Below, piece after piece: positions 33,901-46,235 of a DNA stretch of 64,000 bases (the first letter of the stretch is position 1; each line of letters starts with the position of its first letter). Below the pieces are notes generated by a model. That model ran no database searches. It was not told the DNA's origin and saw only the letters and a program-made list of their open reading frames with translations. This DNA comes from Limnoperna fortunei. Lineage: Eukaryota > Mollusca > Bivalvia > Mytilida > Modiolidae. A program made the position numbers and the translations under genes. Where the stretch lies: positions 47,489,657 to 47,553,656 of the forward strand of contig OX104119.1 in assembly GCA_944474755.1 (NCBI GenBank), given 5' to 3'.

Positions 33901-34592
33901 TCCGTATTTACTGCTGAGGCGCAAGCTATTCTTCTTGCCATGAAAATAGTTGCTTCGTCAGACGAGTGCAAATTTATTATCTGCTCAGATTCCCTCTCGT
34001 GTCTACTTGCTATTCAAAATTAAAAACCATTATATTTTAAAAATAATTGAAATTTACAAATCTCTAAAAGCTGTGGGAAAAGAGGTTGTGTTTTTCTGGA
34101 TCCCAAGTCACGTTGGAATCCAAGGGAACACAGTCGTGGATCAGGAGGCAAAGAATGCCCTTAAGAATAATATTATAAACTGTGATATTCCTTTTACTGA
34201 TTTTAAACCAATAATTTTTAAATATATTTCTAGTTTGTGGCAGAGTGGTTGGGATCTACAAGTTCATAATAAACTTCATGAGATCCAGCCACTACTGCAC
34301 ACAAGTAATTTTAAAAGTTTTAGAAGTCGCAGAGACCAAGTTGTTTTAACACGGTGTCGTCTTGGTCATACCAGGACGACACAGTTATATTTTAAATAAT
34401 GAGCCACGACCCGACTGTGTGCCATGCAACAGTCCATACACCATCAAGCATGTCTTGATGGACTGTGTGGACGTGGACCACATTCGGGAACGTTTCTATT
34501 CTGTAGATACGTTTTTTAACTTATTTAAAACTGTCGCAGGCGACACAATTTTAAAGTTCTTGAAAGAAATTAATTTATATAGCAAAATTTAA
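30924..34592 (+). pseudogene. LINE B ORF2, frameshifted in the RNase H part
   Basis: Open from ATG 30924 for 957 codons, covering endonuclease (GDFNGHNPLW, SDHFPI) and reverse transcriptase (FFDLEKAYD, VPQGS, YVDDF). A small indel near 33778 shifts the frame just before the RNase H domain. YTDGSKDDD and CSDSLSCLL lie in the next frame (33772-34023), a short deletion follows near 34018, and another indel near 34383 splits the C-terminal zinc-like motif. Close in sequence to copy C. Confidence 0.92.
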
Positions 34593-34827
34593 TTTCACTA
34601 TTAATTGTGAAGATTGATACTTTTTATTGTTTTAACTACCATTTTTATCTGTATATATATTCTCATATTATTGTATGAGATCAAGTTTTAGTATAAAAAG
34701 GAGGCATGACGTACTACTAATTTAAAATACTAACAACTTAAAAATTATAATTTTCACGTCCTGAATATAGCTGAAATATTGCTTGCTGGACGTTGAACAA
34801 CAAATAATCAATCAATCATATTCGGCT

Positions 34828-37800
34828 ATTGATCTTACAATAGCAGATCCTTCTCTGTTTCCCGATTTCTCATGGAAAGTCCATGACGATCTCTGTGGCA
34901 GTGATCACTTTCCCATTATCTTGGAATCTTTACACTCTTCAAACACGGAACGAGTCGCTCGGTATAAATTTGGCAAGGCCAATTGGCCTCTATTTGAACA
35001 ACTCTGTATAGAACGACTAAACTCGGATACTTTTGAAACCATTTCTGATCCAATTTTAAAATTCAATGAAACACTTATTTCAATTGCTGACGAAACTATT
35101 CCTAAGACCTCGACAAATCCAAAACATCCTAGTAAACCATGGTTCGATGACAGCTGTGAGGACGCTATTAAGGACCGGAAATAGGCCGAACGACGCTTTA
35201 ATAAACACCCAACTCAAAATAATCTTAACCAGTTCCGAATTTTTCGAGCGAAAGCTCGCAGGGTAACGAAACAAAGACGACGCACCTCTTGGCGTAACTT
35301 TGTTTCTAAATTAAATAACCATACCCCTATGAATAAAATTTGGAACATGATTCGTAAAATTAAAGGTAAAAACAGTAAAGCAAATGTCCATTTGAAGGAA
35401 GGACAAGACTTGTTAACATCAGAGTCAGACATATCAAATAAATTGGCCGAAACATTTGCAACACACTCCTCTGCTGAAAATTATCATCCCAATTTTCAGC
35501 GGATCAAAATTCAAAAAGATAAAATCAAAACTTAATTTTCAATCAAAAAATTTAGAAGATTATAATAAATCTTTTTCTTTGGAAGAGCTAAAAACTTCAT
35601 TGAACAAATCTCACGATACAGCATCTGGTCCAGATATCCATTATCAACTTCTCAAACATCTGCCACAATCTTCTCTCCAATGTCTTCTGAATCTTCTTAA
35701 CAACATTTGGGAAACGGGTGACTTACCATCTATTTGGAAAATGGCCACTGTTGTTCCTATTCCGAAACCAGGAAAAGATCACTCGGAAGCGTCCAACTAC
35801 CGGCCTATAGCCCTCACAAGCTGTCTTTGTAAAACCATGGAAAGGATGATCAATGATCGCCTTGTCTGGATTTTAGAATCAAACAACCTTCTGTCCAATA
35901 TCCAATGTGGATTTAGACAAGGGCGAAGTACCCTAGATCATCTGGTGCGTCTCGAAACATACATAAGAAACGCATTTGCCAAAAATGAACATGTTGTGTC
36001 GATCTTTTTCGATCTAGAAAAAGCTTACGACACAACTTGGAAGTATGGCATTTTAAAAGATCTTTTTGATATGGGGTTGAAAGGTAGACTTCCTACCTTC
36101 ATTTCTAATTTTTTGTCTGATAGAGAATTTAAAGTTCGTGTAAATTCAACTATGTCTGACCCTTTTGAACAAGAAATGGGTGTTCCTCAAGGTAGCATCC
36201 TCTCTGTTACTTTATTCAGTATTAAAATTAATAGTCTTGCTCAAGTCTTGAAAGACAATATTGATGGTTCTTTGTATGTTGACGATTTTCTTACATGTTA
36301 TCGAGGAAAAAACATGAATAATATTGAACGTCAACTACAGTTATGTTTAAATAGAATAGAAAAATGGGCAATGGAGAATGGTTTTAAATTCTCCACTTCC
36401 AAAACTGTTGGCATGCATTTTTGTAACAAAAGAAAAATGCATCCAGATCCCGAACTTACATTATATAATAATCCTATAAAAATTGTGAAAGAAACTACTT
36501 TTCTTGGTTTAATATTCGATTCGAAGCTCACCTTTCTTCCCCATATCAAAATGTAAAAAATAAATGCCTAAAGGCATTAGATATTTTAAAAGTCGTAGCC
36601 AGTACCGACTGGGGTGCTGAGTGCGACGTTTTACTTAATCTATATAGATCGCTGGTTCGATCTAAATTGGATTATGGTTGTTTCATTTATAATTCGGCTC
36701 GCAAGTCATATGTCAAAATCCTTGATACGATTCATCATCAAGGATTGCGACTATGCCTTGGAGCCTTCCGAACCACACCTATAGACAGCTTATATGTAGA
36801 AGCAGGCGAGCCTTCTTTGTATCAAAGAAGAATAAAGCTCGCTTTGCAATATGCAACCAAATTAAAGGCATATCCTGGCAACCCCGCCCACGACTGTGTT
36901 TTCAAACCTCTTTATCAAAACATTTTCGAAAAACATCCAAACAAAATTCAACCTTTTGGCATTCGAATTAATTCTCATTTAGAAAATTCAGGTATAAATT
37001 TAGATGAGATTGCTGCAATCGGGATTCCACGAAATCCCCCTGGGCTAAACCCCAAACCGGTATTTATTTTTGATTGACAAAAAGATAAAAAGTCAGAAAC
37101 AAACCCGTTAATAATACAACAACATTTTGCAGAAATTAAATCATGTTACCCTGACTACAGTACTATTTATACAGACGGGTCAAAAGATGACGATAAAGTT
37201 GCGTCGGCCGCTGTCTTCGGAGAGCGTGTTGAGACTCGTCGTCTCCCGTCTGCCTCATCCGTATTTACTGCTGAGGCGCAAGCTATTCTTCTTGCCATGA
37301 AAATAGTTGCTTCGTCAGACGAGTGCAAATTTATTATCTGCTCAGATTCCCTCTCGTGTCTACTTGCTATTCAAAATTTCAAAATTAAAAACCATTATAT
37401 TTTAAAAATAATTAAAATTTACAAATCTCTAATAGCTGTGGGAAAAGATGTTGTATTTTTCTGGATCCCAAGTCACGTTGGAATCCAAGGGAACACAGTC
37501 GTGGATCAGGAGGCAAAGAATGCCCTTAAGAATAATATTATAAACTGTGATATTCCTTTTACTGATTTTAAACCAATAATTTTTAAATATATTTCTAGTT
37601 TGTGGCAGAGTGGTTGGGATCTCCAAGTTCATAATAAACTTAATGAGATCCAGCCACTACTGCACACAAGTAATTTTAAAAGTTTTAGAGGTCGCAGAGA
37701 CCAAGTTGTTTTAACACGGTGTCGTCTTGGTCATACCAGGACGACACATAGTTATATTTTAAATAATGAGCCACGACCCGAATGTGTGCCATGCAACAGT

Positions 37801-37959
37801 CCATACACCATCAAGCATGTCTTGATGGACTGTGTGGACGTGGCCCACATTCGGGATCGTTTCTATTCTGTAGATACGTTTTTAAACTTATTTAAAACTG
37901 TCGCAGGCGACACAATTTTAAAGTTCTTGAAAGAAATTAATTTATATAGCAAAATTTAA
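34828..37959 (+). pseudogene. LINE A ORF2, 3' part, several breaks
   Basis: Includes the end of the endonuclease (SDHFPI), all reverse transcriptase motifs (FFDLEKAYD, VPQGS, YVDDF) and RNase H (CSDSLSCLL, IPSHVGIQGN). Breaks: TAG at 35182-35184, missing codons near 35392 and 35633, an indel near 35524, a one-base loss near 36556, and TGA near 37075. This is the oldest and most damaged of the three nested copies. Confidence 0.9.
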
Positions 37960-38187
37960 TTTCACTATTAATTGTGAAGATTGATACTTTTTATTGTTTT
38001 AACTACCATTTTTATCCGTATATATATTCTCATATTATTGTATGAGATCAAGTTTTAGTATAAAAGGGATGCATGACGTACTACTAATTTAAAATACTAA
38101 AAACTTAAATATTATAATTTTCACGTCCTGAATATAGCTGAAATATTGCTTGCTGGACGTTAAACAACAAATAATCAATCAATCAAA
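34828..38187 (+). mobile_element. LINE copy A, 3' part
   Basis: Continues ORF2 of A after the nested copies, then a 3' UTR with CTCATATTATTGTATGAG and the tail hairpin ending in (ATCA)n at about 38187. Confidence 0.9.
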
Positions 38188-38528
38188 CCAAATTCATTCA
38201 AATTGTATTTTTAGTTTTTAACAATTTCTATAAAGAAATGACAAAGACAATATTTCCTTTTTAATATGAAAACTGATTTTAATTGGACAATAATCTTGAA
38301 GAATTTTATGTTTGCAATATTGTTTTTCAAAATGCGGTTAAAAAAATAAAAATTAAAAAATCTGTACTGGCTAGAATGATATACAGATTTTTTTATTATG
38401 GCATTAAAGAAAAAAGTGTCCTTTGTAACATATAGCACTAGTAGATTTTATGGTCCACAGTTTGCATGTCAGATTTTAATGCAGTTGCACGGTCAGAACT
38501 AACATGCATGATATTTTGACAGCTTTTC
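38188..38528. other. Flank between LINE A and a transposase pseudogene
   Basis: AT-rich; no feature recognised. The 5' end of the CACTA-like element should lie here or be separated by LINE A, but no TIR was identified. Confidence 0.4.
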
Positions 38529-40427
38529 ATGGATTACATCAGAAATTGGAGGCGGTATAATGCAGAAGTTGATGCATTGATAGAGCATAGTGATGAGCAA
38601 GACTCCTCCCCATGTTTAAGTGACATTGAAGAAGTCGATGAAAATCATGACCAGCAGGAACGTGGTAGCGAGTCTACACAAAGTAGTGAGAACCTGTATC
38701 TTGAAACAAATGAAGAAGATAGTGATCATGATGAAATCGGTAGACTTTTGGATTCAGATACAAATCATGCAGATGAAACTTCAGAAAGTGATTCTGACGG
38801 TGAACACGCAGAAATTTCAGACATAGTAGCTGATTTAGCAGGGTGGGCAACAAAAAGTCAATGTACTCGTTCAAGTCTTAATGAGTTACTAGATATATTA
38901 AGAAAACAGGGGCTTAGACTGCCAAAAGATTCCAGAACACTACTACAGACTCCAAGATCTATAAATACTATAAAAAATGTGGCGGGGACTATTTATATCT
39001 TGGTTTGGAGACTGGGCTGTTAAAAGTAATATCCGAAAACGCTGAATATTTTAAAAGTAACAATAACAATAATTTGCATATTAATATTGATGGTGTTCCA
39101 CTTTTTAAATCATCCCCTGTACAACTGTGGCCTATACTATGTAGTGTTAGGCAGTTCGAACCTTTTGTTGTTGCAGTTTTTTGTGGAGAGAATAAACCTG
39201 ATTCTGTTGAGGAGTACATGGTTGACTTCTTAAATGAACTCGGCAACTTGCAAATAAATGGAATAAATGTTAATGATGTTGGTATTATAACTGTACATGT
39301 TGATGTTTTTATTTGCCATGCACCAGCAAGGGCATTTTTGAAGTGCACTAAACCCCACAATGGCTACAATTCTTGTGAAAGGTGTGTAATAAAAGGAATA
39401 TGGTGTCAAAGATGAGTTGTCTTTACTATTTCTGATGACTTGCAACCTTTAAGAACAGAAGAAGCCTTCAGAAATGTTGAATATAAGGAACACCAAGTCA
39501 AAAAGTCACCTTTAATTGACTCGGGATTGCCATGCATTTATTCTTTCCCGTTGGACTATATGCATCTGGTTTGTTTAGGTATTGTTAAACTCATTTTGAA
39601 CTTCATAAAACAAGGACCACGAGAATGCAGAATATCGCATCAACAACTTAAAATTATGTCTGATAAACTGTCATTTTTAAATGGAAAAATGCCAATAGAA
39701 TTTGCGCGCCAGCCTCGTTCACTTTTTTATGTTTTTTATGCGTTCTGTAGTGCCAGATATCTTGTATAAACATTTTTTAACACTAACCGTGGCAATGTCT
39801 ATACTATTAGAACCTGATGACAATTTTCGTAATTTTTATTTGAATTATGTTAGGGAACTTCTCGTCTATTTCGTCAAAACGTCGACAACTGTATATAGTG
39901 ACTCTTTTGATTCATACAATGTACACTCTGTAATTCACTTGCCAGATGATGTAGAACATTTTGGAACATCATTAAATGAAATTAACTGCTTTCGGTTCGA
40001 AAATCATTTACATAAATTGAAAAAAAGTGTGAGAAAGGCACAGAATCCCATTGCACAAGTTGCAAAACGAATTGTAGAATTGGAGAAGTGCAAAATCAGG
40101 AAGTCTCCCAAACACATTCACATTTGTGTGTCAAAAAGAAAAAAAGACAGCTGTTTTCTCTTGAAAAATGGAAAATTTGTTTTTGTTAAAGAGAAAAGAG
40201 AAAATAAAACTTACTTGTGTGATGTTGTAGGACAGAACCAGTTAGAAAGCTTCTTTCAGGATCCTTGTGATTCAAAATTGTTACACATATATATTTTAAA
40301 GAGAAACCGAGGGCGTGTCGACAGAATCTTAGTTGAACATGAAGATTTCCAAAAAAAAGTAGTTTGTTTGCCATACGAAACAGACTTCCTTTTATTGACA
40401 ATGCTTCATGGCATGGAGAGATGGTGA
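38529..40427 (+). pseudogene. CACTA/EnSpm-type transposase, damaged
   Basis: N-terminus acidic (MDYIRNWRRYNAEVDALIEH, then a Ser/Asp/Glu-rich stretch). The core has LHINIDGVPLFKSS (first catalytic D), PARAFLKCTKPHNGYNSCER (CxxC), DYMHLVCLGIVK, and late blocks NVHSVIHLPDDVEHFGTS and KKSVRKAQNPIAQ, the order of the invertebrate tnp2-like family. Damage: a frame shift near 38985, TGA at 39413-39415, and a deletion near 39715 removing about 20 residues after ARQPRSL. The second acidic position reads CHAPAR where relatives have D-x-PA, so catalysis would fail even if the frame were intact. It is followed at 40951 by a DUF4806-like gene in the same direction. Confidence 0.75.
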
Positions 40428-40950
40428 TTATGTATGAACATGAACATTTAATTTCTTAGTAAGTACCTTCTATACAACATTATACATTTTTTTGGCTTTT
40501 GGCAAGTACATGAATTATTGACATGTAAAATTCATTCACTTAGTGCAAGTAATTTTAACAATCATAATACAGTTACAACTTAATGTAAAAAGTAATTCGT
40601 AATTTTAATATATCATTATTCCAATATTTTTTCCCCATATTAAAGGTTGTACATGTTGTATGCAGTTTAAAAAAAAACCAATACTTTGGACTCGCACAAT
40701 AGTATTAGATTACAGTACACAAGTTTTTTTACATTTGTATAAATGATAAAAAGGGCCTGTTCATGATACAAACCTGTGCATGCTTTTTATTTACAAGTTT
40801 AATTGCATGAAATTTGGCAGTTATTACCGCATTTTACTTAACCGCAAGTTGTTGTAGAATAGAAAGGTTTAAATGTGCAGGAGGTTGATGCCAGGATATA
40901 CACATAAATTTTTTTTATTAATTTCTGTTTTCAGATTTTATCTTATTACT
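40428..40950. other. Spacer between the transposase and the DUF4806-like gene
   Basis: No feature recognised; presumably 3' UTR and promoter region of the two element genes. Confidence 0.4.
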
Positions 40951-43900
40951 ATGGAAAACGAGTTGAGAACCTGGGCCAGGGCAGTGTGGATTGAAACTGA
41001 ACCAGACGAACATGAGGAGGAGTGTGTCATTCCATCTTTATGGATAGATTTTGTGTCTAAAAATGTTACATGGCCCAAGGGCATAAATGCTATAAGAGCA
41101 ATGAAAGAGTTGCGACCACCAGACGAAAGATGGAGCTGCTTTGAACTTGTAAAAGTTAAAAAAAACATATGGTAAGTTTTCTGTTAAAATTACGTTTGCT
41201 ATATAATTTTCAATTTATGACTTTATTTAGGGGATCTTGCCAAAAGAATTTAATAACTTTGTGAATAATATAACTTGTTTGTATTTTCAGATTCAAGAGA
41301 AGAATGTGAGGAATATGACCTCACAACAACTGCAGAAGTTTCAGCAGGGGAAGAGGAAGAAGATCTTCCAAAAGGGAAACGAGTTCCCAAGAAGAAATCT
41401 TTTCCTGAATTTGACACTGGTAAGGGCTATGCTGTGAATGATTATTATTGATAACATTTCATATAAAGTAAAATTTTAATATTTTTGAAATTAAACTTTT
41501 TTGACACTTTATTACTGCTTATACATATATTTGGCACATTTATGACAAGATAATCCAAAGTGTAAGTAATTAATTTAAAATTGCAATGTTAAGATATTAT
41601 CTGTGATGTTTTTAATAGCTTTAGATTCTATCTGTAACAGCTGTATCAATTTAGATTATGAAAAATATTTAATAAAATGAATATACACCTACTCTACATA
41701 TACATGCTAAAATGTTCTTTTTTTGTGGCAGAAATAGCCGCTGTAGATTTGGAAAAGAATGAGCAGAAATCTCTACAGAGTTTTTTTAATAAAACTACTG
41801 TGCGCAAACCCACAAGTGGATTTCCAGTTCCTCTTCCGTTGCCTCCAACACCCCCATTACAGAACATTTCAGGTAAATGTAATAATAAATGAAATATAAA
41901 CGGGGGTGTTCAATCTTGCTGATTTTAATGGGTTACAACCAGGATGTTCTTAAACAAGGATAGTTGAAATATATGCAACTGATTTTTTTCATATTTACCC
42001 ATAACTTTTTTAATATGCATGTTATTATTGTTGCACAGATTTGAAACAAGCAATCTTGTTTGAAACATATTAAGGCACTTGTATTCATGAGAACTTTATG
42101 CTCCTTATACCTGAAAATAATTGTTTTTTTGATATATTTCATTTGTATACAAGTAAATATATTAAATAAACTTATGACTTGTTTTTTTTAAGATAAAAGT
42201 TATGTGCCATCCTTACCTAGAAATTCATGTGCAAAAGCTTTTAGAAAGACATCAACTCCTTCAAGTTCAATCTTAAGTACAAGTAGATCATCTACTAGAA
42301 GTCCCTCTAGGGAGAGACGATCTTTATCCTATCGCTCTAGACCCGATCAAGATCAAGTTCTCGAAGGGGTGGATGTCATAGAAAATCAAGATATTCCATG
42401 TCATTATCCAGTAGTCAAAGAGCATCAAACAGAAAAGAAAGATCATATTCAAGAGGATCAAGCTCTTGCAAGACTGGTAGATCTAACCATAGGAGATCCA
42501 GGTCACCAGTGGGGCAAGCGAAAAGAAAGTCTATTTCTAATGATGGATCTCGGATACCAGACGACAGTGAGTTATGTTTTGTACCTTTGTAATAAGTAAT
42601 GCAAAAAAGTGGGTACGACTACAAATATTAGTTAAACTTTTTATAAAGCCTTAAAAATTAATCAATTAACATATCATTGAATGAAGTGTTTAAAGTTAAA
42701 GAACCTTTTGCATGCAGTAAGTGTCCACATGTATGTTAAAGTACATGTAATAAATCTTAAAAAGGTAATTATTATTAAATTATCTTGTACGCGAATGGCA
42801 ATAAAGTGTAATAATTAGATTGCTCACCTTAAGTGTGGAAGGTCATGTATTTTGTACACCTGTCAAGTAATACCAGAGAAGATATCATTTGTATTTGCTG
42901 TTCGAGTTCTAATTACGGTTTTGAAGCAATGGAGATGGAATAGTATGTCTGGGTAGGGAAACATGACTTCTTGTACATTAAAAACCATGTGTGCTAGCAT
43001 GTTAACTACCGTAATATTTTCATTACATCTATAAAGCTTATAACATGCATGTGCTTATCAGGTTTATTTTCTTATCTTTCTTTGTTATTATATATGTATA
43101 TATTTTTATTCAATGCACAGAGTTCCAGAGAAGGATCCTGTATCTTTTGGCAGAAATCAGGGATCTGTTGAAAAAGGACCACATGAAGAATATTCAAGAG
43201 TATCATTTTGACAAAATTGACAATTTGACTGATTTCATGCCAAGGGATAGAGAGCATGGAGATGAAGAAGAGAGGCTTGCTTGTGTAAGTTGTGTTTAAA
43301 TAGGAAAAAGTTGTATTTAATTAAATGTCTCCACACATGAAATCCTAAAACCAAACAAATAAGTTCTTATGTTGGTGTTAGAAGCTAAAATATATACTCC
43401 AGCATTGGTTTAAAATTTCACGCATATTCTGGGCTAAAACATCAATACACCTTTGAGAAAAACATTTATTTTTATTAATAGTAGCATTCAAGGATTTTTT
43501 CCTTACATTTAGGGTAGTAAAATTGTTAGTTGATACATTGAACTACTTCAATTTGAAGTGTGTTTGACAAAATACTTAACTTTTGATATTTTAATTTCAG
43601 AAAAAAATACGTAATTCAAATAGGAGGAAAGGATGGCAAGGATCATCTCAAGAAAATGGTGCAGAGGTATGTTTTTATTTCCTTAATTTTTGACTGGTTA
43701 AAAGTGTTTAGTTGGAATTTTTCAAGTCTTCTTGGATGCTGAAAATTCATCAGATGCATATGTATTTTATAGTAAACATGTGTTGGCCATGCACAGGTTA
43801 TCTAATTGTATACACTGCTCTTTTGGAACCAAAAATTTTTCAGCTAAAAATGATTTTGCCTTTTTAAAGTTTCTTACATTATTTTCTTATGCCACATGTT

Positions 43901-44142
43901 TAGATATTTAAGTAATACTTTTACAAACTATGGTTAACAAAATATCAGAGTAATTTCCCATCAACCCCACCAATAGGACATTTACAGTTATTATGGTGAA
44001 CAAATAAAACTTTTATTTAATGCATATAATTTTTCTCCATTTTGCAGATGTCTTACAAATAGAGCTATGAGCTATATGAATATGAAGGGAAAAAAGAACA
44101 AGTTTGCCTTTGCGGAATCGAATCTGTTTCAGATAATAAGAG
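40951..44142 (+). pseudogene. DUF4806-like partner gene, seven exons seen, frames broken
   Basis: Exons by GT/AG borders: 40951-41171, 41291-41419, 41732-41872, 42193-42567, 43121-43284, 43601-43666, 44048-44142. The N-terminal domain begins MENELRTWARAVWIETEPDE and ends SREECEEYDLTT. Exon 3 is Pro-rich; exon 4 is Ser/Arg-rich (RSYSRGSSSCKTGRSNHRRS). Exons 5-7 give ILYLLAEIRDLLKKD, QIGGKDGKDHLKKMVQR and CLTNRAMSYMNMKGKKNKFA, which I take as DUF4806. Frame errors: the A8 run at 41158-41165, a slip in exon 4 near 42350, and the A7 run at 43601. The last expected exon is missing; a LINE fragment follows. Function unknown; such genes are seen beside transposases of this type (recalled, not checked). 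Confidence 0.55.
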
Positions 44143-44315
44143 GTGAGTTTTGGCCTTCTTTAGACAAACTCAAATGTAGCTAACAAGTTTATTCTTGACT
44201 TATTTAATTGTTATCTTGATAATGTCATGCATTTGTACATACAACTGGCTCAAGGAAAATCATGCATGCTCATTTAGAGTGGAATTTTTAAACCTTGAAT
44301 TTGCTTTACTTATAT

Positions 44316-46235
44316 TTAAACTGTTTCTATTGATTGGATTGAGCTCAGGGAATCTGTTAGTATTACAGCTTTTTCAATTTTTGTATGATTAGTTATGATT
44401 ATTGACATTGCTTGGTGGATAGCAAGCATTTCGGTTGTATAAACAGAGATTGTCACTACTGCGGAATGATCTGGAATAGTTATATTTAGTGATAAATATA
44501 CCGTATCCTGTTTTTCCAGACACCGGGTCTTTAGACCCATCTGTATAGAATATATTGATCAAAAATACCAAAATCATTATATTTTGATATGATTTTGGTA
44601 TTTTTGATCAATATATTCTAATGTCAGATTTTTTATTTTATTAGGATCGTCTGTTTTATTGAAAGTTGAAGAAAGATGGCGAGATGTTTTTGCTGATTTT
44701 TGGTCCCACGGGGGAATCGAACTGGATTTTTTTTCAAGAATTTCGGTTTCCAATAAATTGTTTTCGGTTAATATTTTTCGTACCCGGTACCCAAATGGGT
44801 ATTTATTAGGTTCAATTTATGAGCTTTCACTCTATATTCTTTACAGTCAGCTGTTACTTCGTTTGCTGGGTTTTTAGTATTTTGTTTACAGCGCGACCAG
44901 TATTTAAGAGAAAGTTCATCTCGGCGAATTTGAAGTGGTTTTTCTCCGGCTTCTACCAATAGATTTTGCACCGGAGTTGCTTTCAAAGCCCCGAGAGCTA
45001 TTCGTAGACCTTGATATTGAATCCTATCTAATTTTTCTTTCGCGACGGCACCTGCTGAGTTGTAAACTTGGGACCCGTAATCAATTACCGATCTAAGTAA
45101 TGAGCGATATAGCATGAGTAAGGTCTCTGTATTCATGCCATAGTTGTTAGCTTTAACATATCTCATTAGATTTAGAATGGGTTTACACCTATCTTGGATA
45201 TATTGAATGTGTTTGTTCCATGATAGCTTTTTGTCGAAGATAAGGCCTAAGAATTTAATATGATTTTGGGAATTGTATTGGCACGTTGTTGAGTTTTAAT
45301 TTGATGGGGTTAAATAATTTTTTGTTACCAAAGACTACGCCTATTGTTTTTGTTTCCGAAATTTTGAATCCCCATTTTCTAGACCAGTCGGTAATGTTAT
45401 CAAGGGTCCATTGCATTTTTTTTGAAGTATTGATATTTCATGTCCCCTATACCATATCGCACTGTCATCGGCGAACTGGGACAGTTAACCTTTGTCGTGT
45501 ATTTGATTACACAGGTCGTCTATCATGATATTAAAAAGGGTAGGGCTGATGACGCTGCCCTGGGGGACCCCATTTAGTATGTCAAATATGTCGGATTTAT
45601 CATCATTAACCTTAACTTGTATTTTACGATCTTTTAAAAAGTCTTGTATAAAATTAAAAATCCTTCCCTGAATTCCGTAATTTTTTATCTTATGAAGAAG
45701 GCCTACCCGCCAAACGAGGTCGAAAGCCTTTTCAATATCTAAGAAAACAGCAAGTAAAAGATTATTAGCTTTAGCTTTTTGGGTTTCACTTTCTAGTCTA
45801 ACGAGGTGATCTATTGTAGACCTCCCTTTCCTAAATCCGCTTTGATTGTTTTTAAGTATATTTTTGCTCTCTAGATGATATACTAGTCTAACGTTTACCA
45901 TACTTTCCATGAGTTTGCAGAAACTTGATGTTAAAGATATCGGCCTGTATGATTTAGGATCAGATTTATCTTTGTTTGGTTTCGGAATTGGCATAATATT
46001 GGCGTGTTTCTAACTTAGTGGTAATATGCCTTTTTCCCAGACGGAATTGATAAGATTTAAAACTATTTTAAGCGTGTTTTCGGGCATATGTTTGAACATT
46101 TCATATGAAATTTTATCGTCGCCCGGTGCTGTGGCTTTTTTACCTTTTAAAACTTTAATAAACTCTTCCATAGTAGTCATGTTTGAAGGTTTATCTGTAT
46201 ATGTACGAGACTACACGGAAGGGATTTAGTCCTAC
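44316..46235 (-). pseudogene. Second LINE family, ORF2 fragment (RT and RNase H)
   Basis: On the minus strand: PIPKPNKDKSDPKSYRPISL, GFRKGRSTIDHL, VFLDIEKAFDLVW (first RT aspartate), NGVPQGSVISPTLFN, then after a stop near 45485 FADDSAIWYRG, further YRSLLRSVIDYGSQVYNS, and RNase H pieces IFYTDGSKDP and ILTDSLSSIQSI. It differs from the A-F family (FADD instead of YVDD, low identity), but has the same domain order. The endonuclease part and 3' end are missing. Stops and shifts at about 45485, 45270 and 44860. It lies downstream of the DUF4806-like gene and probably removed or displaced its last exon. Confidence 0.85.
44546..44620. repeat. Perfect 32 bp inverted repeat with 11 bp loop
   Basis: Left arm 44546-44577 (TAGAATATATTGATCAAAAA...) and right arm 44589-44620 are exactly complementary; the loop is TATATTTTGAT. 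It sits inside the minus-strand LINE fragment, just before its RNase H domain. Confidence 0.97.

Larger units (their letters stand above)
30426..34814 (+). mobile_element. LINE copy B, 3' part
   Basis: Resumes ORF1 of B in the frame left at 24306, then ORF2, 3' UTR and (ATCA)n tail. It is followed by ATCATATTCGGCT (34815-34827), the second half of the B target duplication within copy A. Confidence 0.92.

Noticed and set aside
20856..38210. AAATTGTATT as the target duplication of LINE copy A
   Set aside because: The word does not abut either end of the element (about 13 bases off on each side) and is simple in composition.
44640..44730. Last exon of the DUF4806-like gene (acceptor TTTTATTAG)
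   Set aside because: On the minus strand this stretch is continuous LINE ORF2 sequence between the RT C-terminal region and RNase H.
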